A DNA stretch of 34,598 nt from Paludibacteraceae bacterium (GTDB lineage Bacteria; Bacteroidota; Bacteroidia; Bacteroidales; Paludibacteraceae), in contig JAFZNG010000035.1 in assembly GCA_017551025.1 (NCBI GenBank), positions 1 to 34,598 on the forward strand, given 5' to 3'. The position numbers and the translations under genes were made by a program. How positions within the stretch are numbered: the first letter of the stretch is position 1; each line of letters opens with the position of its first letter. This document shows positions 24,198 through 31,706 of the stretch, piece after piece. The notes beneath the pieces were generated by a model. It saw only the letters and a program-made list of their open reading frames with translations, did not search any database and was not told the origin of the DNA.

Positions 24198-24965
24198 TTA
24201 GGCGCTGATGATTACGTCGTAGCCTTGGGCTATCAATGGTGCGGCGATGCGCTCCATCTCTTCGCGGGGTATTTTAGACAAGTGTTCTTCGGGCGTCTTG
24301 CGGTCAATGACATAGATCATGATTTGCTTGGGATGCAGACAATGTACGGCGGCGTACCATGCCTCGAGTTCCTCGGGCCTGGTGTTGTCGATTGGTTGCC
24401 CGTCATGTTCGCCACGCAGGAAACAGGTCTGTAGGGTGAAGTCGCCCCCGAACTGTTGGAGTCCGGCTTCGATCTGTGCCACGGTCAGCGAGGCGTTGAC
24501 CGGCAGGTCGATACGGCGCATCATCTCGTCGGTGGCGGCATCGAGTTTGAGGATGCGGTTGTCGCATCGGCGCAGGGCTTCCACTACCTCCGGCCGTCCC
24601 AGTTGGGTCGCATTGCTCAGCACGCTCACCTTGGCCCGAGGTTGATAGCGGTTGCGCAAGATCAGCGTATCGTCGATGATACCGGCAAAGTCGGGATGCA
24701 GGGTCGGTTCGCCGTTGCCGGAGAACGTGATGACATCCAGGGTCGTACCTTCGGCTGCCAGCGCCTGCAGCTTTCGCTCCAGCGCTTCGCGCACCTGTTC
24801 GCGGGACGGCAACTGAGGATGACTGATCGGACTATTCCAACCGCATTCACAATAGACGCAGTTGAAGGTACAAAGCTTATGATTGAGCGGCATGAGTTCC
24901 ATGCCGAGACTTACGCCTAGTCGGCGCGAGTGGATAGGTCCGTATGCGATTTCCGTAAAGAGCAT
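24198..24965 (-). CDS. Radical SAM protein, wyosine-related (COG0731-like)
   Basis: A protein of 255 residues with the radical SAM motif CxxxCxxC at Cys32, Cys36 and Cys39 (LCTFNCVYCECGW), preceded by AYGPIHSRRLGVSLGMELMP, a signature of a widespread bacterial group distantly related to the tRNA wybutosine enzyme TYW1. ITFSGNGEPTLHPDF is the second SAM-binding motif. The reaction of the bacterial members is not established to my knowledge. There is no extra C-terminal iron-sulfur domain. It lies 12 bases after dnaG and 5 bases before the glycosyltransferase in the same operon. Confidence 0.85.
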   Translation of the reverse strand: MLFTEIAYGPIHSRRLGVSLGMELMPLNHKLCTFNCVYCECGWNSPISHPQLPSREQVREALERKLQALAAEGTTLDVITFSGNGEPTLHPDFAGIIDDTLILRNRYQPRAKVSVLSNATQLGRPEVVEALRRCDNRILKLDAATDEMMRRIDLPVNASLTVAQIEAGLQQFGGDFTLQTCFLRGEHDGQPIDNTRPEELEAWYAAVHCLHPKQIMIYVIDRKTPEEHLSKIPREEMERIAAPLIAQGYDVIISA

Positions 24966-24977
24966 AGGCTGGCAGGA

Positions 24978-27002
24978 TTAGTGGGTGATGACGCGGTTGC
25001 CCAACTGACGGCAAATCTGGTTGCGTATCTCGAGCAGTCGGGGTTGATCGGCCAGCAACAAGCGCTGCATTTCCCAGTTGCCGCTTTTCTCTGCCTCTTG
25101 GAGTGCACGCTCCATTTCGTCGATACGTTGCTCCAGAATGGTGTATTTGAGTTCCAGCAGCAGGCGCGGGATGAGCGTAGGCAGATCGTCTTCCTCGGTC
25201 TTGGGTTTGACCGTCTGAGTTACGTTCTCGGAGATGCTCTGTTTACTGAAGATAGTACTCAGTTGGTACTTGTCGGCAATGAGTTCGATAGCCAGCGCAC
25301 TGATCTCGGGATCGGGGTGGAACTTATAGAACTGGGCGGCCTGGAATCCCTCGTCGGATTGATGCTCGGCAAAGGCGTCAATGACCTGCTGGTAAAGCGG
25401 CGTCGGTGCCTGGATATCATCCGCACGCAGTTGGGCGATGATATACGCACCTACACTGATGACGCTGCCGTCGCTCAGGGTGTAGAGCGGTCGCTCGCCG
25501 TAGCGTACGATGAGTTGCAATAGGTTGCGATAGTTGGTAAGCAAGGCTGCCGATTGTTTTGGCTCAGCCACCATGACGGGAACGGTCGTCTCCGCCGGCG
25601 TTTGGCCCTCAACTGCCAACGCCTCTTCCTGAGGCTGAGGCTCTGTGCGGTCGTCCGGCTCATTTTCCTTAAAGATCGCTCGGCGCTGTTTCTGCACCTC
25701 GTCCAGTAACAGCTTCTCGGCTATCTGCATCCGCTCTGCCGTGTCGCTGATATAGACCTGACGCGTGATGCGGTCGGGTATTTGGGCGATAGAGAGCGTG
25801 ATATCCTTGATCAGTTGTGCCCGTTTTTGCGGGTCGTTGCCCATTTCGGTGCGCAGCAGATCCACCTTGAAGCGGATGAAGTCGGTTTGATGAGTTTGGA
25901 TATATTTGATGAAGTCCGAGGCGTTGTGCGAGCGTGCAAAACTGTCGGGGTCTTCACCATCGGGCAGGAGCAGTACCTTGACATTAAATCCCTCGCTGAG
26001 GAACATATCGATACCGCGTAGGGCGGCGTGGATACCGGCCGCATCACCGTCGTACAGCACCGTAATGTTGCTCGTGAAGCGCTTGATAAGCAGGATTTGC
26101 TGCTTGGTGAGTGCCGTGCCACCACTGGCTACGACGTTCTCTATGCCCGCTTGGTGCATCGAGATGACATCCATCTGTCCCTCCACGAGGTAGCAGAGGT
26201 CAGCTCGCGAGATAGCCTGCTTGGCGATGAAGATGCCGTACAGTTCGCGCGTCTTAGAGTAGATAATCGAGTCGGGCGAATTGACGTATTTGCCTACGTT
26301 GTCTTTTTTCTTGAGGATACGTCCGGCAAAGCCGACGATCTTACCGCTTACAGAGTGGATGGGGAAGATGACACGGTCGCGGAAACGGTCGTACAAGTGA
26401 CCGTCCTGTTGGCCTCGTCCGCATATACCTGTGCCGACTTTGGATTCTACATCGTTGAGGATATACTCCTCGCGGAAACCTTGTTTTTGGAGCGCCTTGG
26501 CAAGCGGACTGCCTTTCTCGGGCGAGTAGCCGAGTTGAAACTTACGGATGATATCATCCCGTAGACCGCGCTCATGGAAGTATCCGAGGCCTACAGCTTG
26601 ACCTTCCGGGGTATCCCAAAGCTGCTGCTGAAACCAGGTGTTGGCAAACTCATTGACGGCGAACATCGACTCGCGGTTGTCTTGGTGCTGCTGTTCTTCG
26701 GCGGTGAGTTGCCGTTCCTCAATCTCGATATGATAGCGACGGGCTACCTGCTTCAGCGCTTCGGTGTAGGAGCATTGTTCGATCTCCTGCACAAACTTTA
26801 CGGCATGACCGCTCACGCCGCAACCGAAGCACTTATAGATACCCTTGGACGGACTGACGGTGAACGACCCGGTCTTCTCCTGGTGGAAAGGACACAAGCC
26901 GATGAGGTTGGCACCGCGACGGTGCAACTTCACGTAGTCGCCCACGATATCTTCTATCTTGGCCGCCTCGTATATGCGATCAATGGTTTCCTTTGGAATC
27001 AT
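24978..27002 (-). CDS. dnaG: DNA primase
   Basis: A protein of 674 residues that makes RNA primers at the replication fork. The zinc-binding domain has Cys37, His40, Cys58 and Cys61 (CPFHQEKTGSF...YKCFGCG). The RNA polymerase core includes GRILKKKDNVGKYVNSPDS; the Toprim motif is LVEGQMDVISMHQAG with the acidic partner LYDGDAAGIHA. A Pro/Glu-rich linker (~445-480, EPDDRTEPQPQEEALAVEG) leads to a C-terminal helical region that should bind the DnaB helicase; this part is poorly conserved, as usual. The length is normal for Bacteroidota DnaG. It sits among envelope genes instead of with rpsU-rpoD. Confidence 0.95.
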   Translation of the reverse strand: MIPKETIDRIYEAAKIEDIVGDYVKLHRRGANLIGLCPFHQEKTGSFTVSPSKGIYKCFGCGVSGHAVKFVQEIEQCSYTEALKQVARRYHIEIEERQLTAEEQQHQDNRESMFAVNEFANTWFQQQLWDTPEGQAVGLGYFHERGLRDDIIRKFQLGYSPEKGSPLAKALQKQGFREEYILNDVESKVGTGICGRGQQDGHLYDRFRDRVIFPIHSVSGKIVGFAGRILKKKDNVGKYVNSPDSIIYSKTRELYGIFIAKQAISRADLCYLVEGQMDVISMHQAGIENVVASGGTALTKQQILLIKRFTSNITVLYDGDAAGIHAALRGIDMFLSEGFNVKVLLLPDGEDPDSFARSHNASDFIKYIQTHQTDFIRFKVDLLRTEMGNDPQKRAQLIKDITLSIAQIPDRITRQVYISDTAERMQIAEKLLLDEVQKQRRAIFKENEPDDRTEPQPQEEALAVEGQTPAETTVPVMVAEPKQSAALLTNYRNLLQLIVRYGERPLYTLSDGSVISVGAYIIAQLRADDIQAPTPLYQQVIDAFAEHQSDEGFQAAQFYKFHPDPEISALAIELIADKYQLSTIFSKQSISENVTQTVKPKTEEDDLPTLIPRLLLELKYTILEQRIDEMERALQEAEKSGNWEMQRLLLADQPRLLEIRNQICRQLGNRVITH

Positions 27003-27008
27003 GCGCGT

Positions 27009-27050
27009 ATAACCTTTAACCTCTAACCTTTAGCCTCTAACCTTTAGCCA
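27009..27050. repeat. AACCTTT-type heptamer array between the barrel gene and dnaG
   Basis: Six 7-base units (AACCTTT, AACCTCT, AACCTTT, AGCCTCT, AACCTTT, AGCC) fill nearly the whole 48-base gap upstream of dnaG. On the minus strand this is the leader of dnaG and is purine-rich (AGAGGTTAAAGG), so it could supply ribosome-binding sequence. Confidence 0.85.
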
Positions 27051-27770
27051 TTACTTATACCAAAGGTACATACCGAGTTTGATTTCCCACTGGTCGAGAC
27101 GTCCGCGGGTGTAACGGTCGATGGTTGTACCGGCTACGGCGAACTGGGCATTCTTATACGGATTGATCAATCCGAAGTCGTAACCGCCACGCAGGAAATA
27201 ACGCTTGTACTGGAATCCGGCACCTACACCCCAAGTAGCGTTCAACTGACGCAGGTTGGTGTTGGTGAGATCCTCGTCATAGCGACTTGCCTCACCAGTG
27301 ATGCTGATCGTACCGAACATATCCGTTTGCGTTTTCTCTTTAAAGGCTATTCCGTACTGGATCGTCGGACCCGTATAGAGCATCAGATAGGTCTCTTTGG
27401 CAATTTCGAATTTGTACTGCCAGTCTACGAAGACTTCCATCTGGTGGTAGAACAATTGGTTGCGTACCTTCGGATACACGGTAACGCCGGATTCCCACAC
27501 GGTATTGGTCGTGGCAAAGGTGTAGTTGATACCCAGCGACGCACCGAAGCCCTTAATGAAACTACCGTCGTAAACGAGACCGGCCTTCAGTCCGTGGAGT
27601 TGGGTGGTATTCACGAGAGAGTCTTTTGGGTACAGTACGTTGGGCGAATTCAGACGCAGGGTTGGTTGGGCATAGCCGATTTGAAAACCGAATCCCTGCT
27701 TAGGCAGTTCAGCAGCCATCATCGCCAATGAGAGCACGCTGAAAGTGAGAATAAATAGATAACGTTTCAT
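27051..27770 (-). CDS. Outer-membrane beta-barrel protein, unassigned
   Basis: A protein of 239 residues. Signal peptide ~1-20 (MKRYLFILTFSVLSLAMMAA). The mature part alternates polar and aromatic residues in short strands (FGFQIGYAQPTLRL; ASLGINYTFATTN; GVGAGFQYKRYFLRGGYDFG) and ends WEIKLGMYLWYK with an aromatic-rich last strand, as porin-like barrels do. It resembles the general porin/OmpW-type small barrels of Bacteroidota, probably 8-10 strands. It could be an assembly client of, or structural partner for, the OstA-like and SurA-like genes just upstream (6 bases separate it from the OstA-like gene). No ligand is suggested. Confidence 0.8.
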   Translation of the reverse strand: MKRYLFILTFSVLSLAMMAAELPKQGFGFQIGYAQPTLRLNSPNVLYPKDSLVNTTQLHGLKAGLVYDGSFIKGFGASLGINYTFATTNTVWESGVTVYPKVRNQLFYHQMEVFVDWQYKFEIAKETYLMLYTGPTIQYGIAFKEKTQTDMFGTISITGEASRYDEDLTNTNLRQLNATWGVGAGFQYKRYFLRGGYDFGLINPYKNAQFAVAGTTIDRYTRGRLDQWEIKLGMYLWYK

Positions 27771-27776
27771 GTTGTT

Positions 27777-29519
27777 TTATTTTTTTGTGTTCGTATTCGT
27801 TGTTATGGGTGGTTCTTTGCCGCTATCCGAGGCACTGATGACGGCCGACGGTCGTTTGGTGCGTGCGGGATGCTGCATGACGGCGCCGGGACGTTTGGGC
27901 CGTTCGGCTGCCGCCCAGAAGAAACCGCTCAACCGATCGCTGCCGCCCGGTATCTTATCCATCGGATAGAGGGTACACTGTGACTGCGAGGTGAAGACCG
28001 AATGGTCCACCTCCTGTTTTTCGAAGTAGACCTTGATGAAATTCGACTCCGTGACGTTCATGCCCAGATACGAACCGTCATCCTCCTTGGGAAAGAAAAT
28101 AGTGCGGGCATTGGCATTGACATCGATGCGACGTATGGTGTCATCTACTACGTAGGCGGTCATGTCCTTACCTGCCAACTGGTTGTAGTAATCCTTGACT
28201 TCGTGCTTCACGGCCAGGGCGTTGCCTTGTCCGCAAATACGTTCTACGCTACCGTTATGGATATAGATCTGGGCACTGTCGGCGGATACCTGCATCGCTT
28301 CCTGCCAACAGATAGGATCGTAGTAAAGCCGCAGTACCGAGTCGCGATCCATCCAACTGAGCGAGTCGCAAACGCATTGCGCATCGCTGCGGTAGACGCG
28401 CACATGTCGGTAGGCGCGTATCCAGTTGGTGACGGTATCGATATAGGTTGTGTCCACCAGGTCGGTCGAGTCGTTACGGGGCGTGAGTACCTCCAGTTGG
28501 TAGGGTTTATCCTCCGTGCGGAGAGTGTCGGCATGTACGTACGTCCAGACGCTATCTGACCAATCGACGAGCAGCGCTTGCTTGGTGGCATAGCCGCGTT
28601 TGTCTTTCTCCCACATTTCGCCGTAGTCGCCGTAGAGCGTCTTCTGCTGGGCGGAGTCGGTGAGGTGCATCTGTCCGAAGAGGCGGCCGAACTTATTGCG
28701 CTTGTCATAGAAAATCGTGTCGCCCGTCATGGTCTGCCCGCTCTGGTGGGTGACGATCGACCGATGGAGCAGCATCGACTGTTCTGTCTGGGTGTTGTAC
28801 CAGCCGGCCGTACTGTAGATATGCGTCGAGTCTTGATAATCGATGTTCGTAGGGCCTTGCAGTTGGGCGATATGATTGCTGGTATTGTAGTGGAGCGTAT
28901 CTGCCTCCAAGGTAAAATTAGGATGCCGTAGATGGATGTTCTCGTAGAAGACCGACTGGTGCTGACTCGGGGTGTACTCGCCTCGTATCGAACGCAGGGT
29001 GTTCAGTTCGTCGCGTATCACGCCGCCGCGGTCGAAGTAGGCCACGCCGCGATTGCGGTCATAGACTACAGAGTCGGCTGCCAACTGGGTGACGGTATAG
29101 GATTTGTGCACCAGTCGCACTTTGCCCTTCAAGCGTGCCTGGCGGGTATTACCGTTATAGAACAGCGTTTCGCCGTAGGCGATGACTGAGTCGCTTTGCA
29201 GCATGCGCACCTTACCGTAGGCATCCAGCGAGTTTTGCTTCTCGTAGAAATAGGCGGAGTCGCAGTAGAGTAGGGCATCGTCGTGACGGAAGACGACATG
29301 TCCGCGCAGGATCTTGAGCCCTACGGTCTTGCGCTCGTCGTAACTGAGACTGTCGGAGTGGAGCAGACGGATGAGCCGGTCGTTGGAGGTGCGGGTGGAG
29401 TCGGCTTTGGCAGTGGCCGCACTCGCCTGCTGAGGCCGCTTCTTAGCAGTCTCTGCGATACCCCATGCCGTCGCCAGGACAAGCACTATAAGTATTATGA
29501 ACGGTACACTACGCTTCAT
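27777..29519 (-). CDS. OstA/LptA-like protein of LPS transport
   Basis: A protein of 580 residues. An N-terminal hydrophobic segment (FIILIVLVLATAWGIA, ~7-22) is either a signal peptide or an anchor. The rest is built from repeated short beta motifs typical of the OstA/LptA fold: LKILRGHVVFRHDDALLYCDSAYF, GETLFYNGNTRQARLKGKVRL, ADSVVYDRNRGVAYFDRGG, GDTIFYDKRNKFGRLFG. In Bacteroidota such long OstA proteins are thought to form part of the periplasmic LPS bridge; this is family knowledge, not shown here. The last ~60 residues (after DKIPGGSDRLSGFFW) are low-complexity, rich in Pro, Arg and Thr. It is preceded by the SurA-like gene, which fits a role in the envelope. Confidence 0.85.
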   Translation of the reverse strand: MKRSVPFIILIVLVLATAWGIAETAKKRPQQASAATAKADSTRTSNDRLIRLLHSDSLSYDERKTVGLKILRGHVVFRHDDALLYCDSAYFYEKQNSLDAYGKVRMLQSDSVIAYGETLFYNGNTRQARLKGKVRLVHKSYTVTQLAADSVVYDRNRGVAYFDRGGVIRDELNTLRSIRGEYTPSQHQSVFYENIHLRHPNFTLEADTLHYNTSNHIAQLQGPTNIDYQDSTHIYSTAGWYNTQTEQSMLLHRSIVTHQSGQTMTGDTIFYDKRNKFGRLFGQMHLTDSAQQKTLYGDYGEMWEKDKRGYATKQALLVDWSDSVWTYVHADTLRTEDKPYQLEVLTPRNDSTDLVDTTYIDTVTNWIRAYRHVRVYRSDAQCVCDSLSWMDRDSVLRLYYDPICWQEAMQVSADSAQIYIHNGSVERICGQGNALAVKHEVKDYYNQLAGKDMTAYVVDDTIRRIDVNANARTIFFPKEDDGSYLGMNVTESNFIKVYFEKQEVDHSVFTSQSQCTLYPMDKIPGGSDRLSGFFWAAAERPKRPGAVMQHPARTKRPSAVISASDSGKEPPITTNTNTKK

Positions 29520-29537
29520 TACGCACTTTTTCGGCTC

Positions 29538-29554
29538 CGGAGCCTACTCCGGTT
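29538..29554. repeat. 17-base hairpin element shared with the parC tail
   Basis: CGGAGCCTACTCCGGTT is the exact reverse complement of 19898-19914 inside parC. It can fold (CCGGAG, loop CCTA, CTCCGG) and lies on the stop codon of the SurA-like gene in the gap before the OstA-like gene. No T tract follows, so it is more likely an RNA-processing or stabilising hairpin than a terminator. Confidence 0.6.
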
Positions 29555-30908
29555 ACTCATGTATCCATCCCGGGTATTCGAAGTCGCAACCCGACCAGCG
29601 GGGATCGATATGAATATAGGTCGATTGTTGTTTTTGTTCAATCCAGTGGCGGATAAACTCTTGTGAGAGTTTCTGCTCGAGCATCGAGCGTATCGTCTGG
29701 AAGTCGTCCTCGAGGTTGGCGCGGTGGATATCGGTCTTACGCTTTACGCGTACGATGGCGCATACTTCGCGGTTCTTGGTCTCGTCCATCATGACGAACG
29801 GGGCGGAGAGTTCGCCTTCTTGCAGCAGATAGACCTGCTTGGCGATCTCGGGCGGCAGGTCCTTGTACTCGAAGCTGCTACTACCGGTGGCAGGATTGAT
29901 CATCACGCCGGTATTCATGACGGTGCTCTTGTCCTGGGAGAAGAGGATGACGGCCTTGTTGAAGTCCAGACGTCCGCTATCGATCTCCTGCTTGATAGAG
30001 TCGAGTCGGGCGAGCGAACGCTGCTTGTCGTCCTCTGATACACGCGGACGGAGCAGGATATGACGGCAGTTGATACGGTCGCCGCGTTTCTCTATCAACT
30101 GGATGATATGATAACCGTACTCGGTATGCACGATACGCGATACTTTCTTGGGGTCGTTGAGCGCGAATGCTGCCTCCGCAAACTCGGTCACCAGTTGTCC
30201 GCGGCCTACGAAACCCAGTTCACCGCCTCGCTTGGCCGACTCGGTGTCCTCCGAATACATGCGGGCGAGCATTGAGAACTGCGATTTGCCGGACGTCACG
30301 CGCTCGGTGAAGTCACGCAGTTGCGACTTGATACGCTCAATCTCTTCGATAGGTACGATAGGTTCGAAGCTGATGATCTGCACCTCTACCTGGGCGGGCA
30401 TCATCGGTAGCGAGTCGAGCGGCAGCGTCTTATAGTAACGGCGTATCTCGGCCGGGGTGGACTTGATGTTCTCGGTCAGTTTGCTCTGCATCTGCTGGAT
30501 GATCATCTGGTTGCGCACCGCCGTCATCATCTCCTCGCGGATCTCGGAAGTCGTCTTTCGGAAGTACTCCTCCATCTTTTCCTTCGAACCGATCTGGGAG
30601 ATATAGTAGTTGATACGCATGTCCACCTGGTGACTTACCGTCGATTCGTTGACGGTAATGGAGTCGAGCTCGGCCTGGTGGAGAAACAGTTTCTGGATAG
30701 CCATCTGTTCGGGGATGACGCAGTAGGGGTCACCGTTCAGCTCTTGCCCTTCGTACTCGGCACGCAGGCGCTCTTCCTCTACTTCACTACGCAGGATAGC
30801 TTCGTCGCCTACGATCCAGATTACCTCGTCAATGACATTGTCTTGGGCCGCCAGCTGCACGCTCAAAAGCGTCAGCACAGCCGGTATGATATGTTTCAGT
30901 TTCATCAT
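29553..30908 (-). CDS. SurA-like periplasmic peptidyl-prolyl isomerase
   Basis: A protein of 451 residues counted from the ATG at 30908 (MMKLKHIIPAV). A longer reading from 30998 is rejected because the promoter at 30939-30970 lies inside it. Signal peptide ~1-22 ending LAAQ. Then a SurA-type N-terminal chaperone domain (VIDEVIWIVGDEAILRSEVE), a first parvulin domain (~175-275: SMLARMYSEDTESAKRGGEL, FVGRGQLVTEFAEAAF, EYGYHIIQL) and a second (~280-390: NCRHILLRP, FNKAVILFSQD). It should help outer-membrane proteins fold. It is the first gene of the minus-strand operon. Confidence 0.88.
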   Translation of the reverse strand: MMKLKHIIPAVLTLLSVQLAAQDNVIDEVIWIVGDEAILRSEVEEERLRAEYEGQELNGDPYCVIPEQMAIQKLFLHQAELDSITVNESTVSHQVDMRINYYISQIGSKEKMEEYFRKTTSEIREEMMTAVRNQMIIQQMQSKLTENIKSTPAEIRRYYKTLPLDSLPMMPAQVEVQIISFEPIVPIEEIERIKSQLRDFTERVTSGKSQFSMLARMYSEDTESAKRGGELGFVGRGQLVTEFAEAAFALNDPKKVSRIVHTEYGYHIIQLIEKRGDRINCRHILLRPRVSEDDKQRSLARLDSIKQEIDSGRLDFNKAVILFSQDKSTVMNTGVMINPATGSSSFEYKDLPPEIAKQVYLLQEGELSAPFVMMDETKNREVCAIVRVKRKTDIHRANLEDDFQTIRSMLEQKLSQEFIRHWIEQKQQSTYIHIDPRWSGCDFEYPGWIHE

Positions 30909-30938
30909 GTTATTTGTTGCTACAAATAAAATAGCCTG

Positions 30939-30970
30939 CAAAAGTACAAAAAAAAAATGACATACACAAA
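30939..30970 (-). promoter_or_regulatory. Operon promoter TTTG-N20-TACTTTTG
   Basis: On the minus strand TTTG (30970-30967) and TACTTTTG (30946-30939) are exactly 20 bases apart, 31 bases upstream of the SurA-like start. A clear consensus match for the six-gene operon. Confidence 0.8.
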
Positions 30971-31018
30971 AAAAACAACAAGAAAAATGAACATTCATGA
31001 CATTAAGGATGGTAAAAA

Positions 31019-31050
31019 TTTGGAAATGTCAGATTTTTGTAGTACTTTTG
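31019..31050 (+). promoter_or_regulatory. Promoter TTTG-N20-TACTTTTG for the small gene
   Basis: TTTG at 31019-31022 and TACTTTTG at 31043-31050 with a 20-base gap fit the Bacteroidota consensus fully. The first ATG of the downstream gene is at 31220, so the RNA would have a leader of about 160 bases. Confidence 0.8.
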
Positions 31051-31117
31051 CAGAGGATTTCGGAACAAGGAGATTTTCGGCAGTTTTAGGGGAAGGAGAG
31101 AGGAACGTGATTGTACG

Positions 31118-31216
31118 ATGACACCTTGATGACACCTTGATGATACCGAGAATATCTAAAGAATATCTAAATAATAACTAAATTATAACTAAAGATTAAC
31201 TAAAAAATAAGTAATA
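31118..31216 (+). repeat. Leader with a continuous 11-base period
   Basis: Nine consecutive 11-base units: ATGACACCTTG twice, ATGATACCGAG, AATATCTAAAG, AATATCTAAAT, AATAACTAAAT, TATAACTAAAG, ATTAACTAAAA and AATAAGTAATA. The sequence drifts but the spacing holds up to 3 bases before the ATG at 31220. Confidence 0.75.
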
Positions 31217-31219
31217 AAT

Positions 31220-31284
31220 ATGTCGAGAGTAAAATTAAGTCCGGGATTGATATTTGGCGAGGAAAAGTAAGTGGCAAATCAGGC
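31220..31284 (+). pseudogene. N-terminal piece of the small gene, out of frame with the rest
   Basis: ATG at 31220 opens MSRVKLSPG and then runs off into LIFGEEK and a TAA at 31268-31270. MSxVKLSP is, as I recall, the usual start of a family of ~120-residue Bacteroidales proteins. Re-reading one base back at about 31246 continues as IDIWRGKVSGKSG and joins the frame of the following gene. A single lost base in the run CCGGGATT would explain this. Confidence 0.55.
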
Positions 31285-31623
31285 ATGACGATGCGGATCA
31301 AGTCATATCGCGATGATGAAGGGCACATCGTAAAGATGGGTCCGCAGGAGTATTATCGGAAAGACAAGCGCGACTACAAGGTGCATCCGCGTAGCGAGCA
31401 AGAAGAGGCGCAACGCTTGGTTTGGCAGGAGGTATGCCGGGAGGCGAGCGCGATTGTAAAGGATCCGGAGCATCCGCGGTATGCGGAGCTGAGAGCGCGA
31501 TGGAACGCACAATTCAAGAGCGGAGGCGACGCATTCTTGAATGAAGGGAGAAAAGAAAAGAGGACTTACGGTATGTTTCCTGTGTTTGTACGAATGGTGT
31601 TACTGAAAGAGCGGAAAAACTGA
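31285..31623 (+). CDS. Small conserved Bacteroidales protein, probably frameshifted near its start
   Basis: An open frame of 112 residues from ATG 31285 (MTMRIKSYRDD) to TGA 31621-31623; the frame is open upstream to 31204. The protein is very basic, with no signal peptide. It contains YYRKDKRDYKVHPRSEQEEA and DPEHPRYAELRARWNAQFK, a helical layout like that of the fragment at 2-343 (polar helix, then a conserved aromatic-xx-Ala-Gln). The natural start is probably 31220, out of frame now. If the frameshift is real the product starts at 31285 or is not made; if it is an assembly error the full product has ~134 residues. Promoter and long leader precede it, a terminator follows. Function unknown. 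Confidence 0.65.
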   Translation: MTMRIKSYRDDEGHIVKMGPQEYYRKDKRDYKVHPRSEQEEAQRLVWQEVCREASAIVKDPEHPRYAELRARWNAQFKSGGDAFLNEGRKEKRTYGMFPVFVRMVLLKERKN

Positions 31624-31669
31624 CCCGTACCGAACGGCGCGCATATCGCCCACAAAGCGAAGGACACAA

Positions 31670-31695
31670 AAACGACCCACCGAAGTGAGTCGTTT
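31670..31695. terminator. Bidirectional terminator between the small gene and the lipoprotein
   Basis: AAACGAC (31670-31676) pairs with GTCGTTT (31689-31695); after one C/A mismatch CAC pairs with GTG around a CGAA loop. On the minus strand it ends GTCGTTTTTGTG, so it serves the lipoprotein gene; on the plus strand the tail is weaker. A second small hairpin (31695-31709) covers the lipoprotein stop codon. Confidence 0.7.
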
Positions 31696-31706
31696 AGGTA
31701 TTGTAC

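Larger units (their letters stand above)
30971..31219. other. Control region between the divergent SurA-like operon and the small gene
   Basis: The gap from 30909 to 31219 (311 bases) holds no gene. It contains the minus-strand operon promoter (30939-30970), the plus-strand promoter (31019-31050), and a leader of about 160 bases, of which 31118-31216 is an 11-base-period array. I see no tRNA, riboswitch or terminator hairpin in it. Confidence 0.6.

Noticed and set aside
358-27050. CRISPR array among the repeats
   Set aside because: The repeats have no unique spacers of regular length, the units are 7-16 bases, and no cas gene is seen.
30909-30998. Upstream Met extension of the SurA-like gene
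   Set aside because: The added residues run through the consensus promoter and hide the signal peptide that starts at 30908.
31220-31270. MSRVKLSPGLIFGEEK as a complete leader peptide controlling the next gene
   Set aside because: Possible, but the match of its first nine residues to a family start and the natural continuation in the next frame make a frameshift more likely.
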